Origin: Micromonospora chokoriensis
GTDB lineage: Bacteria > Actinomycetota > Actinomycetes > Mycobacteriales > Micromonosporaceae
DNA: 64,000 nucleotides
Assembly: GCF_900091505.1 (NCBI RefSeq)
Contig: NZ_LT607409.1
Coordinates: forward strand, 1,116,001 to 1,180,000
Reading direction: 5' to 3'
Shown: in pieces, positions 29,056-38,761 of the stretch
How the letters are laid out: each line of letters starts with the position of its first letter
Position numbering within the stretch: the stretch's first letter is position 1
Notes under the pieces: generated by a model
Database searches by the model: none
The model's input: only the letters and a program-made list of their open reading frames with translations
Told to the model about the DNA's origin: nothing
Program-made: the position numbers and the translations under genes

Positions 29056-31359
29056 ATGGACGAGAACGCCGACCGGGCACAGGTGCACGGCCAGCAGCCG
29101 GCGCCGGAGCGGGACATCGAACCACTCTGGCCACCGGATCCGACCGACCGGGGCGCGGGGGCTGTCGTTCCGCCGTGGGCGGCGGTCGCCGAGCAGCGGA
29201 GTGCGCCGCCTCCGGTCGCGTCCGGGCCGGTGACGCCGCCGGTGGCCGCGCCGCCGATCAGCCGACCGCCGGTTCCCGGCCAGCCGGGGGCAGCGCCCCT
29301 GCCACCGCCGTCTCCGGCCGACTATCCGTCGCTCAGCGGTGCCGTTCCACCGCCCGGCGCGTGGGGCTCAGGTGCCGGGTCGGGGTGGGCGCCCGCGCAG
29401 GCGAGCTGGCCACCACCGGCTGATCCGCCCGTCGCGTCGACGCCGCCCGGCCCGTCGACCACCGGCACGCCGCAGGCGGACAGCCCTCCCCCGCACAACG
29501 GTGTTCCGGGCGGCGGCGGGGTTCCCGGCCCCGCGGCGGGCACGACCGCACCGCCGACGACCACACCGCCCACGGCCTTCGCACCCGCCAGCCGGGCCGA
29601 CTCGACGGGCACCGCGGCCGGTACGGCTCAGGTGCCGAGCGGTGATCGCGGCACCGCCGCCGTCCCCGCCCCGCCGGGCACGAGCACTCCGGGCGGCGTC
29701 GACCTGGACCTGCCCTTCACCCTGGACCGCCCCACCGCCGCCGGCACCTCCCCCGCCCCTGGCATCTCTGCCGCAGTTGGCAACCCTGCGACGGCCGGCG
29801 CCCCGGCCGACCGCCCCACCGCCACCGGGACGCCCACCGCCGCCACGGCCGGCACCCCCGCCACGGCCGGCGCCCCGGCCGGCCGGAGCGCCGCCGCGGA
29901 CGCTGCGCCGCCGACGGACTCCGCGCCGACGCCGCCGGCTGAGGGCGGCAGCGGGGAGGGCGCGCCGGCACGACCGGCCAACGAGTCGCCGTGGGCATAC
30001 CCTCCGCAACGCCCAGCGGGGGCACCGGCCCACGACGAGAGCACCGGGACGCCCCCGATTCCCGCCCCGCCGGTGGCGCAGCCCGGCGTGGCGCAGCCCG
30101 GCGTGGCGCAGCCCGGCGTGGCGCAGCCCGGTCCCGGTCCGGCCGGGCAGTCGGTCGCCCCGGCGATCCCGGGTCAGGTCAGTCCGGCGTCGATTCCACC
30201 CCCGCCCGACCTGACCCAGTTCAGCAGCCCGCCGCAGCAGACCGCTCAGCCGGCCGCGCCGCCCGGCCCGTACCCGCCGTCGCCCGGCTGGTATCCGCCG
30301 CCGTGGCAGCAGGGCCCCGGCGTCCCGCCTGGTCAGCCGTACCAGGAGGTCGAGGGGGCGGCCCGGGTGCCGGCCACCGGCTACCCGGACGCCACCGGAT
30401 ACCCGGACGCGAGCTGGACTCCGGAAGCCACGCCGGTGCCGACCGCCGAGGACTTCAGCCGACGCCGGCAGGTCCGGCCCGCCGACCCGGTCGCCACCAT
30501 GGGTGTACGCGCGGTGGTCAACAAGATGGGTCTGCTCCGGCTCTCTCCGGGCCGGCATGAGCAGGAGCTCAAGCGGGACATCGAGATGGTGCGCCGCAAC
30601 TTCGGTGGGCTGCGGCAGGTGACCGTGGTCAACCCGAAGGGCGGCGCCGGTAAGACGGTGGCCATCCTGCTGCTCGCGATGACGTTCGGTCAGAAGCGCG
30701 GTGGCTACGTGCTGGCGTGGGACAACAACGAGACCCAGGGCACCCTGGGGATGCGCGCCCAGCAGGACTTCCACTCCCGGACGGTCCGGGACATGCTGCG
30801 TGACCTCGGGCAGTTCCAGGGCGCACACGGGCGGGTCGGTGACCTGTCGCAGTACGTGCGCTCGCAGGGCGAGGGCATGTTCGACGTCCTTGCCTCGGAC
30901 GAGTCGGCCACCGGTGGCGAGATGTTGACGGCTGCCGCGTTCGCCGAGATCCGCGAGGTGGTCAGCCGGTTCTACAAGTTGATCTTCGTGGACACCGGGA
31001 ACAACGTCCGGGCGCAGAACTGGCAGGCCTCGATGGACGCCACCGACCAGTTGGTCGTCACCATGTCGGCCCGTAACGACTCGGCGGAGACCGCCGCCCG
31101 GATGCTCGACCACCTGGAGCAGAGTGGCCGGCAGCGGCTGGTCCGCCAGGCCGTGACGGTGGTGTCGATGCCGCCGTCCCGCAAGGAGATCGACCTACCG
31201 GCCATCCAGGAGCACTTCGCCGCCCGCACCCGGGCGGTGCTGTTGGCCCCCTACGAACGGCTCATCGACACCGGCGAGCCGATCCGTTACGGCGGGCTCT
31301 CCTCGGCCACCCGGGACGCCTGGCTGAAGATCGCCGCCGCGGTCGCCGAAGGGCTGTGA
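29056..31359 (+). CDS. MinD/ParA-like ATPase with long Pro/Ala-rich N-terminus (SCO5717 family)
   Basis: A 767-aa protein. Residues 1-490 are Pro/Ala/Gly-rich and disordered. A four-copy 15-nt tandem repeat (30073-30132) encodes VAQPG units. From about 500 a SIMIBI ATPase follows, with deviant Walker A NPKGGAGKT at about 526-534, LAWDNNETQGTLG, and the Walker B region LIFVDTGNNVRAQNWQ. This layout matches actinobacterial MinD-like proteins linked to type VII secretion or cell-pole organisation, but no secretion genes are nearby. GGGAGGG precedes the ATG. Confidence 0.8.
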   Translation: MDENADRAQVHGQQPAPERDIEPLWPPDPTDRGAGAVVPPWAAVAEQRSAPPPVASGPVTPPVAAPPISRPPVPGQPGAAPLPPPSPADYPSLSGAVPPPGAWGSGAGSGWAPAQASWPPPADPPVASTPPGPSTTGTPQADSPPPHNGVPGGGGVPGPAAGTTAPPTTTPPTAFAPASRADSTGTAAGTAQVPSGDRGTAAVPAPPGTSTPGGVDLDLPFTLDRPTAAGTSPAPGISAAVGNPATAGAPADRPTATGTPTAATAGTPATAGAPAGRSAAADAAPPTDSAPTPPAEGGSGEGAPARPANESPWAYPPQRPAGAPAHDESTGTPPIPAPPVAQPGVAQPGVAQPGVAQPGPGPAGQSVAPAIPGQVSPASIPPPPDLTQFSSPPQQTAQPAAPPGPYPPSPGWYPPPWQQGPGVPPGQPYQEVEGAARVPATGYPDATGYPDASWTPEATPVPTAEDFSRRRQVRPADPVATMGVRAVVNKMGLLRLSPGRHEQELKRDIEMVRRNFGGLRQVTVVNPKGGAGKTVAILLLAMTFGQKRGGYVLAWDNNETQGTLGMRAQQDFHSRTVRDMLRDLGQFQGAHGRVGDLSQYVRSQGEGMFDVLASDESATGGEMLTAAAFAEIREVVSRFYKLIFVDTGNNVRAQNWQASMDATDQLVVTMSARNDSAETAARMLDHLEQSGRQRLVRQAVTVVSMPPSRKEIDLPAIQEHFAARTRAVLLAPYERLIDTGEPIRYGGLSSATRDAWLKIAAAVAEGL

Positions 31360-31363
31360 GCCA

Positions 31364-31397
31364 CCGACGGCCGGCCCGGGACCGGGCCGGCCGTCGG
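31364..31397. terminator. Bidirectional terminator between convergent genes
   Basis: CCGACGGCCGGCCC (31364-31377) pairs with GGGCCGGCCGTCGG (31384-31397) around a 6-nt loop. It is 5 nt from the MinD-like stop and 9 nt from the DUF3151 stop. Confidence 0.85.
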
Positions 31398-31405
31398 AGC
31401 GGGGG

Positions 31406-31834
31406 TCAGTTGCTCGCGAGCGCGTCCGCTGCCTCCGGGTCGCAGTCGCGCAGGAACTGGGCGCAGCGGGCCGCCTCGTCGGCCTCGCCGATCTCGTCCG
31501 CCGCCCGGGACAGCACGTAGAGGCAGCGGAGGAAGCCCCGGTTGGGCTCGTGTGACCACGGCACCGGGCCATGCCCCTTCCAACCGCTGCGCCGCAGCTG
31601 GTCGAGGCCGCGGTGGTAGCCGGTGCGCGCGTAGGCGTACGCGGTCACCACCTGGTCCTGCGCGAACGCCCGGGCCGCGAGCTCCGCCCAGGCCGCGCTG
31701 AAGGTCGGGAAGCCGGCCGCCACGCTGGCGAACGCCTCGTCGGTGCCGGCCTCGTCGGCGGCAGCCAGGGCGGCGTCGGCCGCGTCGTTCGCGGGCAGGC
31801 GGGTAGCCGGTGGCTCTGGCAAAAGGTTCTGCAT
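31406..31834 (-). CDS. DUF3151 family protein
   Basis: A 142-aa soluble protein beginning MQNLLPEPPATRLP, the usual start of DUF3151 proteins. It has WAELAARAFAQDQVVTAYAYARTGYHRGLDQLRRSGWKGHGPVPWSHEPNRGFLRCLYVLSRAADEIGE. The helical repeat-like pattern suggests a scaffold. The start at 31834 is preferred to one 12 nt upstream because the family begins there. In many actinobacteria it lies near fba, as here. Function unknown. Confidence 0.88.
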   Translation of the reverse strand: MQNLLPEPPATRLPANDAADAALAAADEAGTDEAFASVAAGFPTFSAAWAELAARAFAQDQVVTAYAYARTGYHRGLDQLRRSGWKGHGPVPWSHEPNRGFLRCLYVLSRAADEIGEADEAARCAQFLRDCDPEAADALASN

Positions 31835-31991
31835 CGCCCCATTCAACCCGCTGGACAGGGCGACACGCGAGCGGGTCGGCCGACACGTCCCGCTGAACGG
31901 CTGAGGAGTTGGTCACGCCTGCGGCCTATGCCGCCGCCAGGTGTTTTCCACTACAACTAATGGTCCGGAGCCTCCCCAGGAACCGGTAACG

Positions 31992-32025
31992 CAGGAGCCC
32001 GGTGACCACGGTCACCGGGCTCCTG
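31992..32025. terminator. Orphan strong hairpin between divergent genes
   Basis: CAGGAGCCCGGTGAC (31992-32006) and GTCACCGGGCTCCTG (32011-32025) are a perfect 15-bp stem with a 4-nt loop. It lies between the starts of DUF3151 (minus) and the LOG-like gene (plus), where no 3' end is expected. It may end a small RNA from 31850-31990 or act as a leader attenuator. No ORF is visible in that stretch. Confidence 0.6.
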
Positions 32026-32083
32026 TCGTCTCCCGCCGGTCCCGACGTTTGGCCGGCCCCGGCCAAAGGGGCAGGATGGCCCG

Positions 32084-33277
32084 GTGCCGACCCCACCTCC
32101 CGCCGACGTCATCGAGCCGCACCTGCACGCCGGCGAGATCCAGACCCCGGACGAACTGCGTCAGCAACTCGCCACCGGTCGCCTGACCGGGTTGACGGTG
32201 CAGGGCCTGCGTCTCGACCTCGCTCCGGTGCCCGACCTGACCGGCATCGACGTCGCGGGCACCCTCTTCGTGGGCTGCCGCTTCGCGTCCCGGGAGGTCG
32301 GCGCCGACCTGGTCCGGCGCGGCGCGAACGTGGTGCCGCCGTTCTCGGGTCTGCCGTACCCGACCCAGCCGACGCACCTCTACACCCCCGATGACCTGGC
32401 CGCCGGGTTCGCCGAGGGCGGGTTCGCCGGGATGTACGACACCCGGGTGTACGACCACTACCGGGCGCACGGCGGCGCGCTGCCGGACGTCAAGGAGGCG
32501 CTGGGCCAGCGGCTGCACGATCACGGTGTGGACAACGCGCTGGCCGACGCGACCCGAGCCTGGCTGGCCGGTCACGGTCCGCAGTCGGTGGTGGGCATCA
32601 TGGGTGGCCATGCGGTACGACGTGGCAGCCCCGCGTACCGGATGGCGGCGGTGCTGGGTTGGGAGCTGGCCCGGGCCGACCGCCTGGTGGTGACCGGTGG
32701 CGGGCCCGGCGTGATGGAGGCGGCGAACCTCGGCGCGTACCTGGCGGACCGGCCGGCGACCGACGTGACGGCGGCGATCGACCTGTTGGCCACCGCGCCC
32801 GACTTCGCCGACCACCACCGCTACACGGCGACGGCGCTGACGGTCCGGCAGCGGTACGCGGGCGTACCCCGGCAGCGGGGCGACGAGCTGGGTTGGGCGC
32901 GGTCGGGTGGGCTGGCCATCCCGACCTGGCTGTACGGGCACGAACCGGCGAACCTGTTCGCCGGGCGGATCGCGAAGTACTTCTCGAACGCGATCCGGGA
33001 GGACACCATCCTGCGGCTCGCCCGGGGTGGCATCGTCTTCGCGCCGGGGCGGGCGGGCACCGTGCAGGAGGTGTTCCAGGCGGCCACCAAGACCTACTAC
33101 GGCACCGACGGCGCCAGCGGCGCGTACATCTTCCTGGACCGCGCCTACTGGACCCAGGAGCTGCCGGTGGAGTCGTTGCTGCGCCCGCTGCTGGCCGCGT
33201 CCCCGTTCGGCGACCTGTCGGCGTCGATCCACCTCACCGACGACGTGCACGAGGCCGTCCGCCTGTTGACCGCCTGA
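32084..33277 (+). CDS. LOG-family-like Rossmann nucleotide-binding protein
   Basis: A 397-aa protein. The C-terminal half has the LOG layout: VVGIMGGHAVRRGSPAYRMAA, VVTGGGPGVMEAANLGAY, and a late GGIVFAPGRAGTVQEVFQA. The family phosphoribohydrolase motif PGGxGTxxE here reads PGRAGTVQE. It keeps the GT and Glu but swaps one Gly for Arg. The N-terminal 150 residues are an extra domain not in short LOG enzymes. LOG proteins hydrolyse nucleoside monophosphates such as cytokinin precursors; activity here is uncertain. GTG start with GGA upstream. A terminator follows the stop. Confidence 0.75.
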   Translation: MPTPPPADVIEPHLHAGEIQTPDELRQQLATGRLTGLTVQGLRLDLAPVPDLTGIDVAGTLFVGCRFASREVGADLVRRGANVVPPFSGLPYPTQPTHLYTPDDLAAGFAEGGFAGMYDTRVYDHYRAHGGALPDVKEALGQRLHDHGVDNALADATRAWLAGHGPQSVVGIMGGHAVRRGSPAYRMAAVLGWELARADRLVVTGGGPGVMEAANLGAYLADRPATDVTAAIDLLATAPDFADHHRYTATALTVRQRYAGVPRQRGDELGWARSGGLAIPTWLYGHEPANLFAGRIAKYFSNAIREDTILRLARGGIVFAPGRAGTVQEVFQAATKTYYGTDGASGAYIFLDRAYWTQELPVESLLRPLLAASPFGDLSASIHLTDDVHEAVRLLTA

Positions 33278-33285
33278 CGACGAAA

Positions 33286-33314
33286 CGGCCGGCCCCCGCG
33301 CGGGGAGCCGGCCG
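33286..33314. terminator. Terminator between LOG-like gene and fba
   Basis: CGGCCGGC (33286-33293) pairs with GCCGGCCG (33307-33314). Inside it CCCC-GCGC-GGGG extends the stem with one bulged A. It is 8 nt after one stop and 15 nt from the convergent stop. Confidence 0.8.
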
Positions 33315-33328
33315 TCGGTGGTACGTCG

Positions 33329-34354
<1,026 letters not shown>

Positions 34355-34491
34355 GTGATGTGCTCCTTACTTACCACTCTCGGCCGTGCTGGCCGCTGTT
34401 GTTCACGTGTGCGCCGGACCGCGCTGTCCTCCGCCCGGCAGTATCCCGCAGGTGGCGTGCGCCGGAACAACCGACCCTGGGTGTCAGCCCG

Positions 34492-34875
34492 TCACCGACG
34501 GTCCAGGTTGTCCGGCACGATGACGCTGATCAGCCAGGTGACGACTGTCATCACGATGGCTCCCCAGAACGCCGCCCAGAAACCGTCCACCTGGAACGGC
34601 AGGTCGAGCCCGCGCGCGATCCGGTCGGTGAGCAGGAACAGCAGGGCGTTGACCACCAGCGCGAACAGGCCCAGGGTCAGCAGGTAGAACACGCATCCGA
34701 CGACCTTGATCACCGGCTTGAGCACCGCGTTGACGACGCCGAAGATCAGCGCCACCACGATCAGGGTGAGGACGGTGTTGCCACCCGAGCGGCCGTGCAC
34801 GTCCACCCCGGGCACGATCAGAGTGGTTATCCACAGCGCGACCGCAGTGATCGCCAGTCGGATGAGGAAGCCCAC
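34492..34875 (-). CDS. Four-helix small membrane protein (PF04020-like)
   Basis: A 127-aa protein with four hydrophobic segments and a conserved centre, VNAVLKPVIKVVGCVFYLLTLGLFALVVNAL. This is the PF04020 family, sometimes labelled phage-holin superfamily IV but common in bacterial chromosomes. No phage genes are nearby, so a lysis role is unlikely. Function unknown. Confidence 0.85.
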   Translation of the reverse strand: MGFLIRLAITAVALWITTLIVPGVDVHGRSGGNTVLTLIVVALIFGVVNAVLKPVIKVVGCVFYLLTLGLFALVVNALLFLLTDRIARGLDLPFQVDGFWAAFWGAIVMTVVTWLISVIVPDNLDRR

Positions 34876-34997
34876 GTCACCATCCTGGCACCGGCTCGCG
34901 CCGTCGAGGGCTGATTCCGCCTACTCGCTTCCCGGCGCGGGCCCGTCCCACCCCGTACGGTGGGTGGAGACCGTGCCCCGAGACCCCAGGAGGGACG

Positions 34998-35210
34998 ATG
35001 GGTCAGCCCGACGAGGACTTCACGCCCGGCGACCACCTCGCCCCGGACGAGCGTGACCCGGAGGCCGAGCCGGCCGACGCGGTCGAGCAGGCCACCGTCG
35101 TCGGCCCCGAGGACGTCGACGGCGAACCACACCGTGGCCTGGAGGTCGGCGACTGGGACGCGATGGAGCAGGCCCGGGTGGTCACCGGCGACGAGGACGA
35201 CTACCGCTGA
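34998..35210 (+). CDS. Small acidic protein, unknown function
   Basis: A 70-aa protein with about 30 percent Asp/Glu and no hydrophobic segment. It runs GQPDEDFTPGDHLAPDERD at the start and ends TGDEDDYR. CAGGAGGGACG precedes the ATG, so translation is likely. It is probably intrinsically disordered. No family recognised. Confidence 0.7.
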   Translation: MGQPDEDFTPGDHLAPDERDPEAEPADAVEQATVVGPEDVDGEPHRGLEVGDWDAMEQARVVTGDEDDYR

Positions 35211-35357
35211 CCCGGTCGCAGGGTCGGCTGCCCGTTGCGACAGAGGTGCTCAGCCGTTCAGTCAGTTAGACGACTGTCGATCCCGGAGGGGATACCGGAG
35301 GAGCCGAGGTCTCCCTAGGTTGGACGAGCGCCACCTGCATCCGCACGGGAGGACCTC

Positions 35358-36938
35358 ATGTTCAGGCAATCCATCCGCTGGCTGACCGGGCTCGGCGCCG
35401 CGGGCGCGTTGGTCGCCGCCTCCGCCACCCCCGCTGTCGCCGCGGCCGCGGTCGAGCCCTACTTCCAGGACAGCACCCTGGCCGTCGGCTCGGCGTCGCC
35501 CACCCGCACCCTGTTCCTGTACGCCGACGAGCCGACGGTCCTCACCGACGTCTCCGTGCGGTACGACTACCGCTCCCTGGCCGGCAAGCTCAGCGTGGCT
35601 CCCGCCGACGGCCAGGAGTGCACAGCCCCAGAGCCGGATGTCCTCGTCTGCGAGGAGCCCTTCGACCTCGTCCTCGACGAGCTGCCGCCGCTCGGCAGCG
35701 GGATCTACCGCACCGTCGCCAAGCGGGTGCGCATCGGTCTCACCGGAGACGCGCAGCTCGGCGACTCCGGCGACGTCGCGGTCAGCTTCCAGGCGGCCGG
35801 TGGGCGGCAGGGCAGCTACACCTCGCGCGTCCGCGTCGGCGAGGGGGTCGACCTGGCCGGCGGGCCGCACACCACCGTGTCGTCCAAGCCGGGCGGGACG
35901 TTCGGCGTGCCGCTGGCCGTGACGAACGTCGGCGAGCGGACCGTCACCGGATTCGTCGCGGTCTTCGACCTCCCCTACTCGGTCCGGACCACCGACCGGT
36001 TCAGCAACTGCCTCTACTCCGGCGACCACCTGCTCTCCTGCCGGTTCGACGAGGAGATCCCGGCGGGCTCGGGGCGCGCCGGCACACTCGACCTCGCGCT
36101 CGCCCGGGACACCTACGCACCCACCAACCAGGCCGGCTCTGCCCAGTTCATGACCACTGCCGACTTCGAGGACCTGACCCGGGTACGCGAGGCCGTCGGC
36201 GCCCGGGCGGCCACCCCCGGCAGCGGCCCGGAACTGACTCTGGCCGAGGCGCCCAGCAGGGCGCGGCAGGCCGACCAGACCGACGTCGACCCGGGTAACG
36301 GCGGCACCGGGTGGACCATCACGGTCACCGGCACGAACGGCACCGACCTCGCGGCGATCGGTGCCGCGCTCAAGGGCCGGGCGGGCGCCGTCGCCACGGC
36401 GACCGTCGGCTTCCGCAACAACGGCCCGGCGACGCTCGACACGGTGAACGCCGACCACGAGGCCGCCACGCACACGGACGTCGAGCTGCCGCCGGGCACC
36501 ACCGCCGTCGAGGTCCCCGAGAACTGCCAGTTGCGGCAGGGCACCCGGACGTACCTGTGCGCCTCGGAGATGCTCCTGGTGGCCGGTGCCACCTACACCA
36601 TGGAGTTCCGGCTCCGCATCGACAGGGTCATCCCCAACGCCCGGGGCGCGGTGCGGGTCAACGCGCCGTGCGAATGCCCCGGCGGGGGCAGCTTCGCGGA
36701 CGACATCAAGCCGGCCAACGACACCGCCCGGCTCGTGGTCAACGCGGTCCAGGGCGGCGGTGACCAGGGCGGAAACGGCGGCGGTGGTGGCGGCGGTGAC
36801 GGGGACGACGGCGGCGGTGCGCTGCCCATCACCGGTGCCCCCACCGGCCTGATCGCCGGCCTCGGCGGCCTGCTGCTCGTCGTCGGCGCGATCGCCTACC
36901 TGTTCGCCCGACGCCGCGGCACCCACTTCGTCGCCTGA
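35358..36938 (+). CDS. LPXTG cell-wall-anchored surface protein (first paralogue)
   Basis: A 526-aa secreted protein. A signal peptide ends near AVAAAA (about 25-31). The mature part is Thr/Val-rich and probably beta-sandwich. A Gly/Asp linker leads to LPITG, a 20-residue hydrophobic segment and a final RRRGTHFVA, a complete sortase sorting signal. It is paralogous to the protein at 38762 (same LPxTGxxTGLIAG tail and ending RRRxTxFVA). The pair flanks an ECF sigma/LCP gene pair. Role in wall structure or adhesion is inference; no sortase gene is in the window. Confidence 0.85.
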   Translation: MFRQSIRWLTGLGAAGALVAASATPAVAAAAVEPYFQDSTLAVGSASPTRTLFLYADEPTVLTDVSVRYDYRSLAGKLSVAPADGQECTAPEPDVLVCEEPFDLVLDELPPLGSGIYRTVAKRVRIGLTGDAQLGDSGDVAVSFQAAGGRQGSYTSRVRVGEGVDLAGGPHTTVSSKPGGTFGVPLAVTNVGERTVTGFVAVFDLPYSVRTTDRFSNCLYSGDHLLSCRFDEEIPAGSGRAGTLDLALARDTYAPTNQAGSAQFMTTADFEDLTRVREAVGARAATPGSGPELTLAEAPSRARQADQTDVDPGNGGTGWTITVTGTNGTDLAAIGAALKGRAGAVATATVGFRNNGPATLDTVNADHEAATHTDVELPPGTTAVEVPENCQLRQGTRTYLCASEMLLVAGATYTMEFRLRIDRVIPNARGAVRVNAPCECPGGGSFADDIKPANDTARLVVNAVQGGGDQGGNGGGGGGGDGDDGGGALPITGAPTGLIAGLGGLLLVVGAIAYLFARRRGTHFVA

Positions 36939-36958
36939 CCCACCCCCGTCCGACCGGA

Positions 36959-36988
36959 GCCCCGCGTGCCGCACCTGCCACGCGGGGC
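36959..36988 (+). terminator. Terminator after the first LPXTG gene
   Basis: GCCCCGCGTG (36959-36968) and CACGCGGGGC (36979-36988) form a perfect 10-bp stem with a 10-nt loop, 21 nt after the stop. Confidence 0.8.
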
Positions 36989-37035
36989 CCCCGGCGCGGT
37001 CCGCGTGACCACGCACCGCCGCGAACTCTCCTCCG

Positions 37036-38097
37036 TCAACGGGTCCGGTTGACCTGCTCCGGGTGCTGCTCCACCCACTGCGCCAACCGGTCCTCCCGCA
37101 ACGCGGCGAGGAACGCCGCGCCCTGCTTCGGGTCCAGTTGCAGCCGGGAGGCGTTGCCCTTCGAAGGGCCGGCCGGAAGGCTGAGCCCCACCGGGTCGAC
37201 GCTTCGCAGCTCGGGCAGCACCGCCACCAGTCTGGTCACCGGCAGACCATCGTCGTCGACGGTCAGATTCTTGCCGGCGACCGACAGCAGCGCGGTCAGC
37301 CGCACCGGGTTGCTCAGCACGTCCTGGGCGACCGCACGCCGGATCAGCCCGGCGACGTAGCGCTGCGCGTTACGGTCCCGGTCGATCGCGCCGTCGGGCA
37401 GGTGCCGCCGTTGCCGCAGCAGGTCGACCGAGGCAGCTCCGTCGAGCTGCTGACAACCCGCCGGGAAGACCCGGCGGGTGTGCCAGGACCGGACCTCGTC
37501 CGGCAGGCACACCTGCACCCCGTCGACGGCGTCGGTGATCCGGCGCAGCCCCGAGAAGGTCAGCACCGCGCCGGCGTCGACGCGTACCCCGGTCAGGTCG
37601 GTGACCACCCGGCGGGTCAGGTCGTAGCCGGCGTCCAGGTCGGGCCGGGAATCGGAGGCACCGCTGTAGAAGACGCTGTTGAGCTTGTCGACTCCCCGGC
37701 CGGGGACCGTCACCTCCAGGTCGCGCGGCAACGAGATGAGGTACGGCCGGCTCCGGTCGGCGGGAACGTGCAGGAGCAGGACGGAGTCCGCCAACCGGTA
37801 CGACGGGTTCTCGCCGAAGCCGTCCACACCGAGCAGCAGGACGTTCAGCGCCTGGGACGGCGGGCCAACCGGCTGACCGGACAGCAACGGGTCCTCCGCC
37901 GGCGGATCGGGGCGCAGTTGTGGCACCCCGACTCCGAGCGCGCCGAGCAGGGCGAGCGCGACACCGGCGGCCTGGAACCGCTGCCGCCGGCGACGGCGGG
38001 TCGCGGCGAGCCGGTCGATCGCGGCCCGCAGTGGGCCGGTCGACGGGGTCAACTGCTCGTGCCGGGCGAAGGCGGCACGCAGGTCGTCCTCGATCAT
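37036..38097 (-). CDS. LytR-CpsA-Psr (LCP) family protein
   Basis: A 353-aa protein. After 30 charged residues and an Arg patch (TRRRRRQRFQ), one membrane segment (about 42-60) anchors an extracytoplasmic LCP domain: LNVLLLGVDGFG, SYRLADSVLLLHV, LISLPRDLEVTVPG, DKLNSVF and a late LLRQRRHLPDGAIDRDRNAQR. The conserved Arg/Asp of the catalytic cleft appear present, so glycopolymer transfer to peptidoglycan is plausible. It follows the sigma factor gene after only 2 nt, where an anti-sigma factor usually lies, and its short cytoplasmic N-terminus has anti-sigma-like topology. The ATG at 38097 is preferred to an overlapping GTG (38103) by spacing to GGAGG. Confidence 0.88.
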   Translation of the reverse strand: MIEDDLRAAFARHEQLTPSTGPLRAAIDRLAATRRRRRQRFQAAGVALALLGALGVGVPQLRPDPPAEDPLLSGQPVGPPSQALNVLLLGVDGFGENPSYRLADSVLLLHVPADRSRPYLISLPRDLEVTVPGRGVDKLNSVFYSGASDSRPDLDAGYDLTRRVVTDLTGVRVDAGAVLTFSGLRRITDAVDGVQVCLPDEVRSWHTRRVFPAGCQQLDGAASVDLLRQRRHLPDGAIDRDRNAQRYVAGLIRRAVAQDVLSNPVRLTALLSVAGKNLTVDDDGLPVTRLVAVLPELRSVDPVGLSLPAGPSKGNASRLQLDPKQGAAFLAALREDRLAQWVEQHPEQVNRTR

Positions 38098-38099
38098 GT

Positions 38100-38579
38100 T
38101 CACGCCTCCACGTACTCGGTCCGGAGCGTGGCCAGGGCTCGGGAAATGGACGAACGTACGGTCCCGACGGCACAGCCGAGAACGTCGGCGATCTCGGCGT
38201 CGGGCAGATCCTCGTAGTAGCGCAGCACCAGAGCGGCGCGTTGGCGACGCGGCAGCCGGGACAGCCAGGACCAGATCTGGTCGCGGTCGACGGCGGACTG
38301 GGCATGGTCGGCGGCCACGGGCACCGCCACGTCGGGCTCCTCGCGCAGCAGCACCCGGCGCACCCAGGAGCCGCGCCGCCAGTCGACGTACTGGTTGGTG
38401 AGCATCCGGCGTACGTACCGCTCGGGCGAGTCCGCCCGGGCGACCCGTCGCCAGTTGAGCTGGACCCGGACCATGGTTTCCTGGACGAGATCCTGGGCCT
38501 GGTGCGGATCGCCGGTGAGCATCACCGCGTACCGCAGCAGCGGGGCCAGCCGCATGTCCACGAACTCCTCGTACGTCAC
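38100..38579 (-). CDS. SigE-family ECF RNA polymerase sigma factor
   Basis: A 159-aa sigma factor. Region 2 has RYAVMLTGDPHQAQDLVQETMVRVQLNW and region 4 has LPRRQRAALVLRYYEDLPDAEIADVLGCAVGTVRSSISRALATL. These are the common short ECF factors of Streptomyces and Micromonospora. GGAGGT precedes the GTG start. No classical anti-sigma gene is adjacent; the downstream LCP gene takes that place. Likely targets are the flanking surface-protein genes or cell-envelope genes, by context. Confidence 0.92.
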   Translation of the reverse strand: MTYEEFVDMRLAPLLRYAVMLTGDPHQAQDLVQETMVRVQLNWRRVARADSPERYVRRMLTNQYVDWRRGSWVRRVLLREEPDVAVPVAADHAQSAVDRDQIWSWLSRLPRRQRAALVLRYYEDLPDAEIADVLGCAVGTVRSSISRALATLRTEYVEA

Positions 38580-38761
38580 TGCACCTCCTGGGGGTCCTGC
38601 CTCAGATGACGGGAGCGGACGTGCCGAACATTGCGGTGACGCCGATCAACCTTTCGGCTTGTCTTCCTGCCGCGGCACCGTTCCGGGCGGCGGTGGGCCG
38701 TGACGGCTTCTTAAGATCCGCAGGCTTCACTTGAATCCCCCGCACTGGAGGAACCTCACTC

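Noticed and set aside
34492..34875. Prophage holin
   Set aside because: The family name is misleading. No lysin or phage structural genes occur nearby, and the protein is a common chromosomal membrane protein.
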